A DNA stretch of 64,000 nucleotides from Geobacillus thermodenitrificans subsp. thermodenitrificans DSM 465 (GCF_000496575.1 NZ_AYKT01000001.1:393193-457192); one strand, 5' to 3'. Counted from the stretch's first letter, positions 48,326 to 58,683 are shown. Notes: a model not told the origin generated them from the letters alone. Numbers and translations are program-made.

Positions 48326-49654
48326 ATGAAAACGGATACAAATGTACCGCCATCCGTACCGACACCAACGCCAACAAGCGGTGCATGGAAGTTTTTCGTC
48401 TTTAGTGCCATCGGTATTTTCGTATTTTTTGTCCCGGTGTCCATCGGAGGCACATCATCGATTTTACTCGATCATATTGTTACATGGATTCGCGCGCAGT
48501 TCCCGGGACTCGTACCGTATTATGCGCTTATTGTTATTGCTCTTGGAGCGATCCATCCATTCTATAATAAGACGTGGAACAAAGACGCGGTCACTGCTGT
48601 TTTTTCCATTTTCAAAGTACTTGGCTTGATCGTGGCTGTCATGCTTGTGTTTCAGATTGGTCCGGCATGGCTGTTTCAGCCGGATATGGGGCCGTTTTTG
48701 TACGATAAGCTCGTCATTTCCGTCGGCTTGCTTGTGCCGATTGGTTCCGTTTTTCTCGCTCTGCTTGTTGGTTACGGGCTTCTTGAATTCGTCGGTGTTT
48801 GGATGCAGCCGATCATGCGGCCGATTTGGAAAACACCGGGCCGCTCGGCCATCGATGCTGTTGCCTCCTTTGTCGGTAGCTACTCCATTGGCCTTTTGAT
48901 CACGAACAAAGTGTTCAAAGAGGGCAAATATACGGTGAAAGAGGCGGCAATCATCGCCACCGGTTTTTCCACCGTATCCGTCACATTTATGGTGGTTGTC
49001 GCCAAAACGTTAGGGCTCATGTCGATATGGAACACGTATTTTTGGGTGACATTTCTTGTCACATTTGCCGTTACAGCCATCACCGCACGGATTTGGCCGC
49101 TAAGTCGCATGAGCGATGAGTATTACGACGGCAAGGGGGACCCCGAGCAAAGAGTGACGGGGAACTATATGAAACAAGCTTGGTCTGAGGCGATGAAAGC
49201 GGTAGCGCAGTCAAAAGGAATCGGGACGAACATATGGGAAAACTTGCGCGATGGCTTTATGATGACGATGGGCATTTTGCCTTCGATTATGTCGGTCGGA
49301 CTGATCGGGCTGCTGCTCGCTGAATATACGCCGTTGTTTGATTGGCTGGGGTATTTGTTTTATCCGTTTACTCTTCTCTTGCAAATTCCAGAGCCGTTGT
49401 TGGCAGCGAAAGCCTCCGCTATCGAGATTGCCGAAATGTTTTTGCCGGCCTTGCTTGTCACCGAAGCTCCGCTCGTAACGAAATTTATTATTGCCGTTGT
49501 ATCAATTTCCGCCATCTTGTTCTTTTCCGCTGTCATCCCATGCATTGTATCGACCGAAATTCCACTTAGCTTGCCGAAATTGCTCGTCATTTGGTTTGAG
49601 CGGACGGTGTTGACGCTCATCCTCACCGCACCGCTGGCATACTGGCTTCTTTGA
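48326..49654 (+). CDS. YjiH family membrane protein (nucleoside-recognition/Gate domains)
   Basis: 442 aa with about ten membrane helices; the N terminus is Pro/Thr-rich and polar. KTPGRSAIDAVASFVGSYSIGLLITNKVFKEGKYTVKEAAIIATGFSTVS is the Gate-like core, and IEIAEMFLPALLVTEAP recurs in the C-terminal half. Function unproven. Its place after hutI suggests transport of histidine, urocanate or a related compound. RBS GGTGGAGG; 96 bp after hutI. Confidence 0.87.
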   Translation: MKTDTNVPPSVPTPTPTSGAWKFFVFSAIGIFVFFVPVSIGGTSSILLDHIVTWIRAQFPGLVPYYALIVIALGAIHPFYNKTWNKDAVTAVFSIFKVLGLIVAVMLVFQIGPAWLFQPDMGPFLYDKLVISVGLLVPIGSVFLALLVGYGLLEFVGVWMQPIMRPIWKTPGRSAIDAVASFVGSYSIGLLITNKVFKEGKYTVKEAAIIATGFSTVSVTFMVVVAKTLGLMSIWNTYFWVTFLVTFAVTAITARIWPLSRMSDEYYDGKGDPEQRVTGNYMKQAWSEAMKAVAQSKGIGTNIWENLRDGFMMTMGILPSIMSVGLIGLLLAEYTPLFDWLGYLFYPFTLLLQIPEPLLAAKASAIEIAEMFLPALLVTEAPLVTKFIIAVVSISAILFFSAVIPCIVSTEIPLSLPKLLVIWFERTVLTLILTAPLAYWLL

Positions 49655-49874
49655 CAACCGGTTGATGCTGCAGAGAGTGATGCTCCTTGTGTTCAGATGC
49701 TTTTCCTACAACAAGAACAATTGTCAGTGAAGGTAGCGACCGTTTGCTCATCATGTTTGTTGGAGCGGTCAAATGAAGCGCACTGAAGATGAAAATTCAT
49801 CCAGGCCCAAAGACTCTTTCCTTTTTATAATAGTGATTAGCGAAAACAAACAGGAACTAGGAAGGAGAGGGTGT
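49655..49874. other. Intergenic leader of the lipoprotein gene
   Basis: No gene. The open frame preceding the lipoprotein start is polar and lacks a RBS. No clear terminator follows the yjiH-type gene. Confidence 0.5.
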
Positions 49875-50408
49875 ATGGTGTATTTACTCAAGCCCTTGCT
49901 CGTGATTGTCATCCTTTTTTCCTTATCCGCATGCAGTATATGGGAAAAGAATGAAAGACAAGTTCATTCCCCTCCGTCTACCGTTAGTGATATTGAAAAA
50001 CTACCTATAAAAATAGATCAGAACATCATTGAGCGCATCAATTGGGAAGTAAGTCCGGTTTTTCAATCTGGAAATTGTTTGATGCGCGGAGTGCCGAATA
50101 AAGTGGGGTTCATTGATGCACCGTTTACAGCCAATCAAGGGAACAAATACATGTGGCATTTCTGGGGGGATTCCATTCCAGAAGGAAAGCTGACAATCGT
50201 GGCCGTGAAAAAAGGAAGCAACGATGTCGCCCCTGCGTTAACCGTAGACGGAAAAAGTGTTTGGACAACGTCAGTTCCAGGGAGTCCGAACAATGGGGCG
50301 GACGCCCATATTCCATCAAATATGAAACTGAGAGAATCCGGAACATGGGCCTTGCTTATTTATCTCGGAAACACGTACTGGGACTACGTTGTCATCGACG
50401 TCCATTGA
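49875..50408 (+). CDS. Predicted lipoprotein (possibly DUF4871)
   Basis: 177 aa. Lipoprotein signal peptide with lipobox LSAC, Cys20 predicted to be lipidated. The mature part has beta-rich stretches (NCLMRGVPNKVGFIDAPF, NKYMWHFWGDSIPEGKLTIV, SGTWALLIYLGNTYWDYVVI). The pattern reminds me of DUF4871 lipoproteins of Bacillus, but I am not sure. Function unknown; it would face the outside of the membrane. ATG 49875 after GAAGGAGAGG. Confidence 0.8.
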   Translation: MVYLLKPLLVIVILFSLSACSIWEKNERQVHSPPSTVSDIEKLPIKIDQNIIERINWEVSPVFQSGNCLMRGVPNKVGFIDAPFTANQGNKYMWHFWGDSIPEGKLTIVAVKKGSNDVAPALTVDGKSVWTTSVPGSPNNGADAHIPSNMKLRESGTWALLIYLGNTYWDYVVIDVH

Positions 50409-50737
50409 ACGGCGAGAAACTCCTTGATACAAACTGACCCACATAATCAGTGAAGCTAAAGGTGTTACCGCCTCTTTGACCTGGCTATAGACCGTTGGTG
50501 TAAAGGTGGTCAGTGCAAGTGGAAGACAATCATCCACCCCAACGCTTCGTTCGCTTGAGGGTGGATGATTTCGTTTGATCGTACCAGTATGGAAACTCCA
50601 AAACTTGTAAAGCGATCGTAACCATCAATGCTTCAAATATCGTCATTAGCACCACTCTTCAATCGACTATGTCATGTATCGTCAAGAGAATCGATGAACA
50701 TCGGTTTTGAGAGCCCGTCCACATCATAGACAACCGC
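50409..50737. other. Intergenic with a 12-bp hairpin
   Basis: Holds the inverted repeat at 50528-50570. No credible gene. Confidence 0.5.
50528..50575. terminator. Terminator-like hairpin
   Basis: AATCATCCACCC (50528-50539) / GGGTGGATGATT (50559-50570), then TTCGTTT. Located 120 bp after the lipoprotein gene. Confidence 0.65.
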
Positions 50738-51133
50738 TCACATCGTTTCTCGTTGTTGCTTTAACAAATCGCGGATTTCAGTGAGCAGCTCTTCTTCTTT
50801 TGTCAAAGTCGGTTCTGTTTCCTCCATCTCTTCTTGTTTTTTCACACGCTCATATAGTTTGTTAATCAGTTTGACAAACAGGAAAATCGAGAAGGCAATG
50901 ATCAAAAAATCAACGACCGTTTGAATAAATGCGCCGTATTTGACTACCGCCTTGCCGACTTTCCATGATAAGTTGCTAAAATCGATGCCGCCTAAAAGCA
51001 ACCCGACAAGTGGCATGATGATGTCATTGACGAGCGAGGAAACGATTTTGCCAAACGCTCCACCGATGATCACCCCAACGGCTAAATCGATGACATTGCC
51101 GCGGATGGCAAATTTTTTAAATTCGTTCCACAT
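50738..51133 (-). CDS. mscL: Large-conductance mechanosensitive channel
   Basis: 131 aa. N-terminal amphipathic helix and pore helix ([37 protein letters not shown]), loop, second helix ([18 protein letters not shown]), and a charged C-terminal helix. It opens under membrane tension to release solutes on osmotic downshock. ATG 51133 after AAGGGGA; the upstream extension is not used. Confidence 0.96.
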   Translation of the reverse strand: MWNEFKKFAIRGNVIDLAVGVIIGGAFGKIVSSLVNDIIMPLVGLLLGGIDFSNLSWKVGKAVVKYGAFIQTVVDFLIIAFSIFLFVKLINKLYERVKKQEEMEETEPTLTKEEELLTEIRDLLKQQRETM

Positions 51134-51280
51134 ACGAATCCCCTTTCTTAGAATGGTGTTCTTCCGCATTATATCATAAATCGCCACGTGGCATTTCTCC
51201 GGCCCAAATCATAGAAAATCCATCATATTTATAGTATTATAAAATATATTAAATTAACGAATAAAAGGGGGATATGCACC

Positions 51281-52501
51281 GTGGAAATGACTGCGCAGCG
51301 AGATGTTCGCGCGAAACAGGCAGCAAACGCCCCGAAAAATCCAACCGCATGGATCATTGCGGTCTCCTGTTTTGTGTTAATCGGCGGAGCCCTGTTCTTA
51401 TATAGCCGCGTGTCTTGGCAACAGGCGCTTTTGTACGTGCTGGGTGCGTTTGGCGGCTTTGTGCTTTATCAAGCCCATTTCGGTTTTACTTCGGCCTGGC
51501 GGAAATTCATTTTGTACCGTCAAGGGGAAGGCATTCGAGCACAGATGGTCATGATGGCGGTGGCAAGTGCGTTGTTTTTGCCGTTGCTGATAAAGGGATC
51601 GATATTCGGCCATTCCGTTGCTGGGAATGTGCATGAAGTCGGCATTGCTGTCATGATTGGTGCCTTTATTTTCGGGATCGGCATGCAGCTGGGTGACGGC
51701 TGCGCGTCCGGGACGCTGTACCATATTGGCGGCGGTGATACGAACGGTGTCGTCACCTTGATCGGGTTTATCGCTGGATCGGTCATTGCGACGACGCATT
51801 TTGATGTTTGGATGCGTATGCCGCACGTCGATCCGATTTCGCTTATTGCTTCGTTTGGTGCATGGGGCGGCTTTCTGCTGCAACTTGTTTTGCTAGCGGT
51901 TGTCTATTATGTCGTGACGGTGATGGAAAAGCGGCGCCACGGCAAGCTGTTGACGACACCGCTTGAACGCCGCCACGGATGGAAAACCATTTACAAAGGC
52001 CCATGGTCATTGTTGGTTGGCGCGTTATTATTGGCGCTGATGAACGTGCTTGTTCTCATGTTCAAAGGTTCGCCGTGGGGCATCACATCCGCATTCGCCT
52101 TGTGGGGAGCGAAGTTTGTCCAGCTGTTTGGTGTCGATCCGACGGCTTGGGCGTATTGGCAAGATGAGGCGAAACGGCAGGCGCTCGCCAATCCGCTCTA
52201 CTACGATACAACGACGGTCATGGACATTAGCTTAATGTTCGGCGCCTTATTGGCCGCAGCGCTCGCTGGCCGCTATGCGAAACCCGTGCAATGGAAGCGG
52301 CCGACGCGCATGACAATCGGCGCATTCATCGGTGGATTGATGATGGGATACGGTGCCCGGTTGGCGTTCGGCTGCAACATCGGCGCGTATTTCAGCGGTA
52401 TCGCTTCCTTCAGCGTCCATGGTTGGATTTGGTTTGTGTTTGCTTTCCTTGGCAGCTTGATCGGTGTCAAGTTGCGTCCGTATTGCGCATATAAAAACTA
52501 G
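51281..52501 (+). CDS. YeeE/YedE (TsuA-like) family transporter
   Basis: 406 aa with nine to ten membrane helices. Repeats of the YeeE fold with conserved cysteines: GMQLGDGCASGTLYHIGGG and ARLAFGCNIGAYFSGIASFSVHGWIW. TsuA of this family carries thiosulfate through a cysteine relay, so sulfur-compound uptake is likely. GTG start at 51281 with AAAAGGGGG 9 bases upstream. Confidence 0.9.
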   Translation: MEMTAQRDVRAKQAANAPKNPTAWIIAVSCFVLIGGALFLYSRVSWQQALLYVLGAFGGFVLYQAHFGFTSAWRKFILYRQGEGIRAQMVMMAVASALFLPLLIKGSIFGHSVAGNVHEVGIAVMIGAFIFGIGMQLGDGCASGTLYHIGGGDTNGVVTLIGFIAGSVIATTHFDVWMRMPHVDPISLIASFGAWGGFLLQLVLLAVVYYVVTVMEKRRHGKLLTTPLERRHGWKTIYKGPWSLLVGALLLALMNVLVLMFKGSPWGITSAFALWGAKFVQLFGVDPTAWAYWQDEAKRQALANPLYYDTTTVMDISLMFGALLAAALAGRYAKPVQWKRPTRMTIGAFIGGLMMGYGARLAFGCNIGAYFSGIASFSVHGWIWFVFAFLGSLIGVKLRPYCAYKN

Positions 52502-52508
52502 CAATCTT

Positions 52509-52540
52509 GCATCCCGCTTATACGCGGGATGCGTTTTTCA
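52509..52540 (+). terminator. Rho-independent terminator after the YeeE/YedE gene
   Basis: GCATCCCGC / GCGGGATGC stem followed by GTTTTT. Confidence 0.86.
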
Positions 52541-52624
52541 TTTGTAGGGGCTGTATGATACAATAGTAAAGATTGGAAGCAGAGGCGTCATTTTCGAATG
52601 GATGCGATGGAAAGGATGAGAGAC

Positions 52625-53563
52625 ATGCGAACGAAAGGTTCCATCGTCTGCATCGGCGGGGTGAACGTCGATCGGAAAGCGCGGCTGCTTGCGCCGTTTG
52701 AGCTCGGCACGTCCCATCCTGTTGTGAGCACGCAAACAGCAGGTGGGGTGGCGAGAAACATCGCCGAAAATATCGGTAGGCTCGGGCAAAACGTTGCGCT
52801 CCTCAGCGTAGTCGGTGGCGACCATGACGGTCAATGGCTCATTGATGCCACGAGTCCATATGTTGACACAAGGATGGTCACACGAATACCGGAAGCGAAC
52901 ACCGGCGCATATACGGCGGTGCTCGATGAGCGTGGCGAGATGGTGCTCGCCTTGGCCGATATGGCGATTTATGATACAGTAGGGAACGAATGGCTGAAGC
53001 AGCGATGGTTGAAATTCGGTCCGATTTCTGCTGTCGTGCTCGATACGAATTTTCCGACTGATGTCATCTCATGGGTGATCGAGCAGTGCCGCCAAGACCG
53101 CCTTCCGCTTTGCGTCGTGACTGTGTCCGTGCCCAAAGTGAAGCGGTTGCCGACGGTTCTTTCCGGTGTCACTTGGCTTGTCACGAATCAGGCGGAAGCC
53201 ATGGCGCTTGCGGGGAAACGCCGCCTTGATGATGCGATCGAATCGCTTTTTCGTTTGGGAGTGGAAAATGTCGTCATCACGCGCGGGGCTGAGGGCGTCG
53301 TGTACGCGACAAGGAAAGGGGAGAGGGGAGCGATTGCAGCTCCTGTGGTCAAGGTTGCCGATGCTACCGGGGCGGGCGATGCGTTCGCAGCTGGATTTTT
53401 GTATGGCGTCTTGAACGGACATATGGTGGAAGACGCCTGCCGCCTCGGGATAAGCAACGCGGCTTTGACGCTGCAAACCACCGAAACGGTAAATCCCGCT
53501 TTGACGGAACAACGGTTGCGAGCGGCGTATGAACAGTATTTTCACGAGGGAGGAGAATCATAA
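52625..53563 (+). CDS. psuK: PfkB-family pseudouridine kinase
   Basis: 312 aa. [15 protein letters not shown] at the N terminus, [15 protein letters not shown] (PfkB signature 1), late [20 protein letters not shown] (signature 2 with the catalytic Asp). The kinase phosphorylates pseudouridine to the 5'-phosphate. Overlap of its stop with the psuG start by one base makes the assignment firm. Several in-frame ATGs exist; 52625 is preferred because AAAGGATGAG lies upstream. Confidence 0.9.
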   Translation: MRTKGSIVCIGGVNVDRKARLLAPFELGTSHPVVSTQTAGGVARNIAENIGRLGQNVALLSVVGGDHDGQWLIDATSPYVDTRMVTRIPEANTGAYTAVLDERGEMVLALADMAIYDTVGNEWLKQRWLKFGPISAVVLDTNFPTDVISWVIEQCRQDRLPLCVVTVSVPKVKRLPTVLSGVTWLVTNQAEAMALAGKRRLDDAIESLFRLGVENVVITRGAEGVVYATRKGERGAIAAPVVKVADATGAGDAFAAGFLYGVLNGHMVEDACRLGISNAALTLQTTETVNPALTEQRLRAAYEQYFHEGGES

Positions 53564-54468
53564 TGAACGACATCCTTGTTTTTTCTGAAGAAGTGGCCGC
53601 AGCGAAAGCGGAACGCAAGCCAATCGTCGCTTTGGAGTCAACGATCATTTCCCACGGCATGCCGTACCCGGAAAACGTCCAAACAGCGAAAGAGGTTGAA
53701 CAACTGATCCGCAGCCGCGGTGCTGTGCCGGCGACGATCGCCATCATCGATGGAAAGATGAAAATCGGGCTAACGGATGACGAGCTTGAATTTTTAGGCA
53801 CAAGCCGTGACATTGAAAAAGTGAGCCGCCGCGATTTGCCATATGTCGTCGCGAAAAAGAAACATGGGGCGACCACCGTGGCAGCGACGATGATTTGTGC
53901 GGCGATGGCGGGCATTAACGTGTTTGCGACCGGCGGCATCGGCGGGGTGCACCGTGGGGCCGAGCGGACGATGGACATCTCAGCTGACTTGCAAGAACTC
54001 GCGCAAACAAACGTCGCCGTCGTCTGTGCAGGGGCGAAATCGATTTTGGATTTAGGCTTGACGCTCGAGTATCTAGAGACGCACGGTGTTCCGGTCCTTG
54101 GCTATCAGACGGACATCCTGCCGGCCTTTTACTCACGGACAAGCCCGTTTCGCGTCGACTACCGTTTAGACAGCGCAGAAGAAATCGCCCAGTTCATTGA
54201 AACGAAATGGGCGCTCGGCTTAGACGGCGGCATCGTCGTCGCCAATCCGGTTCCGCAAGAAGACGAGCTCGAGGAATCGTACATTACTTCCATCATTGAA
54301 CAAGCGCTTAAGGAGGCAGAAGAAAAGCACATCACCGGCAAAGCGGTCACCCCGTTTTTGCTAGATCGGGTGAAAACATTAACTGAAGGGAAAAGTTTAA
54401 AAGCGAACATCGCCCTAGTGAAAAACAATGCTGTTTTAGCGGCGGATATTGCCCGGGCGCTTTCGTAA
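53563..54468 (+). CDS. psuG: Pseudouridine-5'-phosphate glycosidase
   Basis: 301 aa, usual length. Conserved stretches: [59 protein letters not shown], and [13 protein letters not shown]. It splits pseudouridine-5'-phosphate into uracil and ribose-5-phosphate. RBS GGAGGAG inside the end of psuK; translationally coupled (TAATG). Confidence 0.95.
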   Translation: MNDILVFSEEVAAAKAERKPIVALESTIISHGMPYPENVQTAKEVEQLIRSRGAVPATIAIIDGKMKIGLTDDELEFLGTSRDIEKVSRRDLPYVVAKKKHGATTVAATMICAAMAGINVFATGGIGGVHRGAERTMDISADLQELAQTNVAVVCAGAKSILDLGLTLEYLETHGVPVLGYQTDILPAFYSRTSPFRVDYRLDSAEEIAQFIETKWALGLDGGIVVANPVPQEDELEESYITSIIEQALKEAEEKHITGKAVTPFLLDRVKTLTEGKSLKANIALVKNNAVLAADIARALS

Positions 54469-54544
54469 GGAGTGCTGTGACCAGCGATTCTCCCTGATTT
54501 TCGTGATCGCTTCACAGTCGGGGGCTCCTCGCTGATTTCTCAGA

Positions 54545-54588
54545 GGAAAAGACGGCCCGCCCTGCATGTTTCAAGCAAGGTCGGGCCG
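54545..54588 (-). terminator. Rho-independent terminator of the LigB dioxygenase gene
   Basis: Minus strand CGGCCCG...CGGGCCG stem with further pairing in the loop, followed by TCTTTTCC. Confidence 0.7.
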
Positions 54589-54593
54589 CCTCG

Positions 54594-55361
54594 TTAAAAG
54601 GCTACCGCCATGAGGCTTAAGTTTCCATACTGATAGTCGCGGAACAAGACGCGCGGTGCTTGGTTGTGATCACCTGCGCCGTAAGCGATCCAGTATGGTG
54701 CGAGGTGCTCGGGGGTCGGTACGGCCTGCTTGGCGTAAGGTGCTTTTTCTTCATAATGGAATACATCCTCACTGCGGGCGGCTGACTCGCGCAGCAGCCA
54801 GTCATCAAAAGCAGTCGCCCATCTTTCTGCCTCTACATGCCCTTCCCAGCGAAGCGCCATCAAGTTGTGCACCGTCCCGCCACTTCCGATGATCATCACC
54901 CCTTCATCGCGCAACGGGCGCAGCGCTTCGCCGAGCTGGAACAATTGCTTTGGCGTCCACCACGGCACGACCGATGCTTGCACGACCGGGATGTCCGCCC
55001 TTGGAAACATGCGGTGGAGCACCACCCATGAACCGTGATCAAGCCCGCGCGTTTGATCGACGGCTACTTCCGCCACACGAGCAAGGTGCTCCCGCACGCG
55101 TTCCGCCCACTCGACCGATCCGTGTGCCGGATAAACGATTTCATACAAGTCGCGCGGAAATCCAGAAAAATCATAAATCATTCCATACGTCCCTTCCACT
55201 GCTGAAACCGTCGGTTTGCGCGTCATCCAATGCGCCGTAAAGACGACGAGCGCCTTGGGGGACATTCCTTCCCCGAGCTTCTCCAAAAAGGAGGTATACG
55301 CATGATCCTCGATCGCCAACATCGGCGACCCATGAGCGAGAAACAAAGCAGGAGCTTTCAT
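54594..55361 (-). CDS. LigB-family extradiol dioxygenase (DODA-type)
   Basis: 255 aa. Metal-ligand regions FLAHGSPMLA, VFTAHWMTRKPT, LDHGSWVVLHRMFP and IGSGGTVHNL agree with the class III extradiol (4,5-DOPA dioxygenase-like) family, e.g. YgiD. It cleaves catecholic rings; the substrate is unknown. ATG 55361 with GAGGAGG 8 bases upstream. The frame is open further 5', but that part is not protein-like. Confidence 0.88.
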   Translation of the reverse strand: MKAPALFLAHGSPMLAIEDHAYTSFLEKLGEGMSPKALVVFTAHWMTRKPTVSAVEGTYGMIYDFSGFPRDLYEIVYPAHGSVEWAERVREHLARVAEVAVDQTRGLDHGSWVVLHRMFPRADIPVVQASVVPWWTPKQLFQLGEALRPLRDEGVMIIGSGGTVHNLMALRWEGHVEAERWATAFDDWLLRESAARSEDVFHYEEKAPYAKQAVPTPEHLAPYWIAYGAGDHNQAPRVLFRDYQYGNLSLMAVAF

Positions 55362-55738
55362 TGTCCATTCCTCCTCAAATAAGAGAACTTGACAGCGTCC
55401 CGTCGTGCACGCCTGAGTTGATTGCCTTATCCCCATTGTAGCACATCCCTCTCTCGTCATCATCTCGAGTTCTAGACATGAGCGAAATGGAAAATCGGTA
55501 TTTTCCATCAACGATCTTTTGAACCAGCGGAACCGTCGGATATCCCCTGATGTCTTGGCCCATCACTCGCCATCGGGCAGGCCTCCAATCGTAGATGGGA
55601 GAACATTGCGCATTTACCGCCGATGACAGCCTTTTTGTGAGCAGGAGGAGGCACAGAAAAGATATGCCTAAAACACGAGTCAACTTCTTTGTGGTTGTGC
55701 ATAAGATGACGGTGACTAATCAGTGAAGAGGTGGAGCG
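55362..55738. other. Intergenic; doubtful 102-aa frame on the minus strand
   Basis: A minus-strand frame (55375-55683) begins with a signal-like stretch (GISFLCLLLLTKRLSSA) from a TTG, but has no good RBS and no recognisable domain. It may be a decayed secreted protein. Otherwise this region holds the promoters of the divergent dioxygenase and cupin genes. Confidence 0.4.
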
Positions 55739-56278
55739 ATGTATACCGTGTCTTTTTTACCTTCCTATCCTTCTGTCTACCCGTATATGCATCCGTATCC
55801 AGCTTATGTTTATCCACCGGTGCACAATTACGGCGGGTTGCCTTACGGTTCGGTTCCGTACAAAGAGAATATCAAGCTGAAAGATTACGGGCCGGAGCCG
55901 TTTGTCATTTCGATTAGCGAGGCGGCAAAACAAAACAATACGTACCGCACCGCTTTATGGACCGGACCGCATTTGCAAGTGACGTTAATGAGCTTGAATG
56001 TCGGGGAAGATATCGGATTGGAAATTCACCCCTATGTCGATCAATTTTTGCGCATTGAACAAGGAGAAGGAATCGTCCGAATGGGCAGAAGGAAAGACAA
56101 GTTGACGTTTGAGAGAAACGTACGTGCCGGTTCCGCGATCATGGTTCCAGCCGGAACATGGCATAATGTTATCAACACCGGAACGATCCCGCTCAAGCTC
56201 TATTCCATCTATGCACCCCCGCAGCACCCGCACGGCACTGTACACCGAACAAAGGCCGATGCCCTCGCAGCTGAATAG
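55739..56278 (+). CDS. Cupin-domain protein with Tyr/Pro-rich N terminus
   Basis: 179 aa. Residues 1 to about 45 are rich in Tyr and Pro (FLPSYPSVYPYMHPYPAYVYPP), reminiscent of spore-coat proteins. Residues about 60-165 are a cupin with LEIHPYVDQFLRIEQGEG (motif 1, with only part of the usual His set) and VPAGTWHNVINTG (motif 2). Possibly a sugar-phosphate isomerase-like or coat protein; the role is unknown. RBS AGAGGTGG. Confidence 0.82.
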   Translation: MYTVSFLPSYPSVYPYMHPYPAYVYPPVHNYGGLPYGSVPYKENIKLKDYGPEPFVISISEAAKQNNTYRTALWTGPHLQVTLMSLNVGEDIGLEIHPYVDQFLRIEQGEGIVRMGRRKDKLTFERNVRAGSAIMVPAGTWHNVINTGTIPLKLYSIYAPPQHPHGTVHRTKADALAAE

Positions 56279-56285
56279 AAAACAA

Positions 56286-56327
56286 GCGGCTTGAGAAATG
56301 AGCGCTATATCTCAAGCCGTTTTTTTG
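56286..56327 (+). terminator. Rho-independent terminator after the cupin gene
   Basis: CGGCTTGAG / CTCAAGCCG stem followed by seven T. Confidence 0.88.
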
Positions 56328-56583
56328 TCCCACATTCTCCGATTGCCTGTCCTCGTGCGTTGGGGAGTTCGGAGCCCAATTAATCATTGGGCGATGAAAC
56401 CATCCGTCTTGTTCGAACGGACGCAAAGAAGGGAGGTATCGTTGGCAAGTGAAGGGCAGCGACGTTCTGTGCATTGATGCATAAAGCGGCTCTCCTGCTA
56501 ATGGGAGAAGCCGCTTTTTTAGTAGAATAGAAGAAAAAGTAGAAAAGAAGAAAGGGGAATTTTGCGAGAAGGAGACGTTTCTG
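56328..56583. other. Intergenic with a mini-frame and terminator
   Basis: After GAAGGGAGG a TTG-initiated frame encodes only 11 residues (LASEGQRRSVH), then a hairpin AAAGCGGC.../...GCCGCTTT with TTTTTT (56483-56520). It may be a leftover gene end or a tiny leader; nothing else is seen. Confidence 0.4.
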
Positions 56584-58205
56584 ATGGCATTGCACGATTT
56601 TTTCCGCCAAGTCATGGCCATTTATCAAAGAAGAAAAACGCGAAAAACTGTCAAAAGAGCGGTGGGCGTTTCAACTCGTGACAAAAGCGATTCCGGAAAA
56701 GATAAAAGCGCTGCCGTTTGTTGAGCCCGACCGATATATCGTCAAAGGTTCAGTCGGCCAAGGAGTGTGGACCGATGTGCCGTGGATGGCGGTGATGGAC
56801 AAAAAGGTGACGGATTCTACACAGCGCGGCTATTATATCGTCTACTTGTTCAGCGAGGATATGTGTCGGCTCTATTTGACGCTCACCCAAAGAGTGACAG
56901 AAACGCCGCGAGATGAAATGGAGCGGGTGAAGCAGGATATCCGTCAGCAGATTCCTGTTGGGGGTCGCGTGCAAACTGATAACGCCATCCGTCTCCGTGC
57001 AAGCAAACGGGCGAAAGAATATGAGCGGTCAGTGGCGGTGTATATTGCCTATTCGTTTGACAATCTGCCGTCCGATGAACAACTCGTGAGCGACTTGAAA
57101 ACGATGATCGGCTATTACCGACAATACGTGGAACGAACAGAAAAGATGACGCCGTTTAAGCAATCGCTCTCCGATCGGTCAGTCGTCGAACATATTCATT
57201 TCTACATAACCGCTAAAGGATTTTACTATACGCAAGAAGAAGTGATGAATCTTTTTCTTTCACTAAAAACAAAACCGTTTGTCATTTTGTCCGGCATTTC
57301 CGGAACAGGGAAAACGAAAATCGCCCAATGGCTGGCTGAAAGCGTCGGTGCGACGGAAGACAACGGGCAGTTCATCTTAATTCCCGTTTGCCCAGATTGG
57401 AACGATGGCTCTGACTTGCTTGGCTATGTCGACATTAAGGGCGATTTCAAGCCTGGGCCGCTCACCAATGTCATTACCGAAGCCGAGAACCATCCGGACA
57501 AGCCGTATTTCGTTGTGCTGGATGAAATGAACCTCGCTCGCGTCGAGCATTATTTCAGCGACGTCTTAAGCGTGATGGAAAGCCGCCGTTGGGAAAATGG
57601 CCGCATTACCTCGTCGCGGCTACTGCCGAAAGAAACGGCGGGGCGTGATCTCTTTCTCCCGCCAAACGTCTATATCATCGGCACCGTCAACATGGACGAA
57701 ACAACCCACCCCTTCAGCAAAAAAGTGCTTGATCGGGCGAATACGATCGAGTTCAATCGGGTCCGGCTCGACCATCTTGATTTTTTGCGCGACTTGCCAA
57801 CCGTCGCGCCGCTGTCAGGCGGACAAGAATGGTTTGCGGCTCGGTAGTCCGGTCGGCTACGGCATCGCCGTCTATGCGATGACGACGCTTAATACAATCA
57901 AACAAGCAAAAGAGCTGCCCGAGCTGTTCATGAAATCAAGCGAGGAAATTGCCCTTTGGCGCTTGCTGCGGCGGCTGTCTGATCGTGTCCGATTCGACCT
58001 TGACGCCCGTTACTTGGATCAGGCGTCAAAAATCACGGCATACCGTGTCAAAAACTTGCTCATCCACCTTGAAGACGGCCTACTCACAATCATGGACGGC
58101 ACGAAGCAAAAAACGATTGCCGCTAAACTGCTTCGCAAACAGCCATCAACCGTGTTTCGAGAAGTTGTGGGGATGATGGGAGAGGGGAATATAGAGACAT
58201 TCTAA
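56584..58205 (+). pseudogene. McrB-like restriction ATPase, frameshifted and truncated
   Basis: From ATG 56584 (RBS GAGAAGGAG) the frame reads MALHDFFRQVMA, then must shift by one near 56622 to continue FIKEEKREKLSKERWAFQLV. The following frame (to 57847) has the MrcB/DUF3578 N-terminal domain (YIVKGSVGQGVWTDVPWMAV, RGYYIVYLFSEDM) and a McrB AAA+ GTPase/ATPase domain (SGISGTGKTKIA, VVLDEMNLARVEHYFSDV), ending at a TAG. A second shift opens VGYGIAVYAMTTLNTIKQ and an unrecognised helical tail to 58205. No McrC gene follows. A dead modified-DNA restriction gene. Confidence 0.75.
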
Positions 58206-58212
58206 AATACTA

Positions 58213-58683
58213 ACCCGTGGTGCTAGATAAAATCAGACAAGCATAAAAAATAACTTTTGTATGAGAGGTTCTTCTTAAAATGAAAGTGCAACCAAACATC
58301 AAAAGGAGAAGTTCCCATGCAAGAGCACTTTCATTTTACAGCAGATCAAACCAAACACCGCCGTGACGCAACTTCTACATCCGCATAACTTCGGTGACAA
58401 AGGGGATATCAGCCAAAAGCTGCAAAAGAAGCTGTACGAAGAGCACCGAATCGCTTTTTAGGCGCCCGTTCGAGAAAATCTGCGAATTCGCCAATCGGAT
58501 GTATGGAAACAGTGGACGAAGCGAAAACGTAAAGTGGTGGAAACCGCGATTTTAGTGGATTGCATCGGATTACCGAGATTCGAGCGAAATCGGTTTCTGG
58601 ATTTGAAACGGCACTGGATGATATTTTACTGGCTTGTTGTTCTCGGGCTAGTTGAACGTTAAGGCTTAACTAGCACCACGGGT
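58213..58683 (+). mobile_element. IS982-type insertion sequence remnant (471 bp)
   Basis: Terminal inverted repeats ACCCGTGGTGCTAG at 58213-58226 and its exact reverse complement at 58670-58683, with partial match beyond (A/T then TAA). Inside, a broken plus-strand frame ends ITEIRAKSVSGFETALDDIL, which resembles the C terminus of IS982 transposases; the rest carries stops. Full members are about 1 kb, so more than half is missing. No target-site duplication is visible. It lies 8 bp after the McrB pseudogene. Confidence 0.7.
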
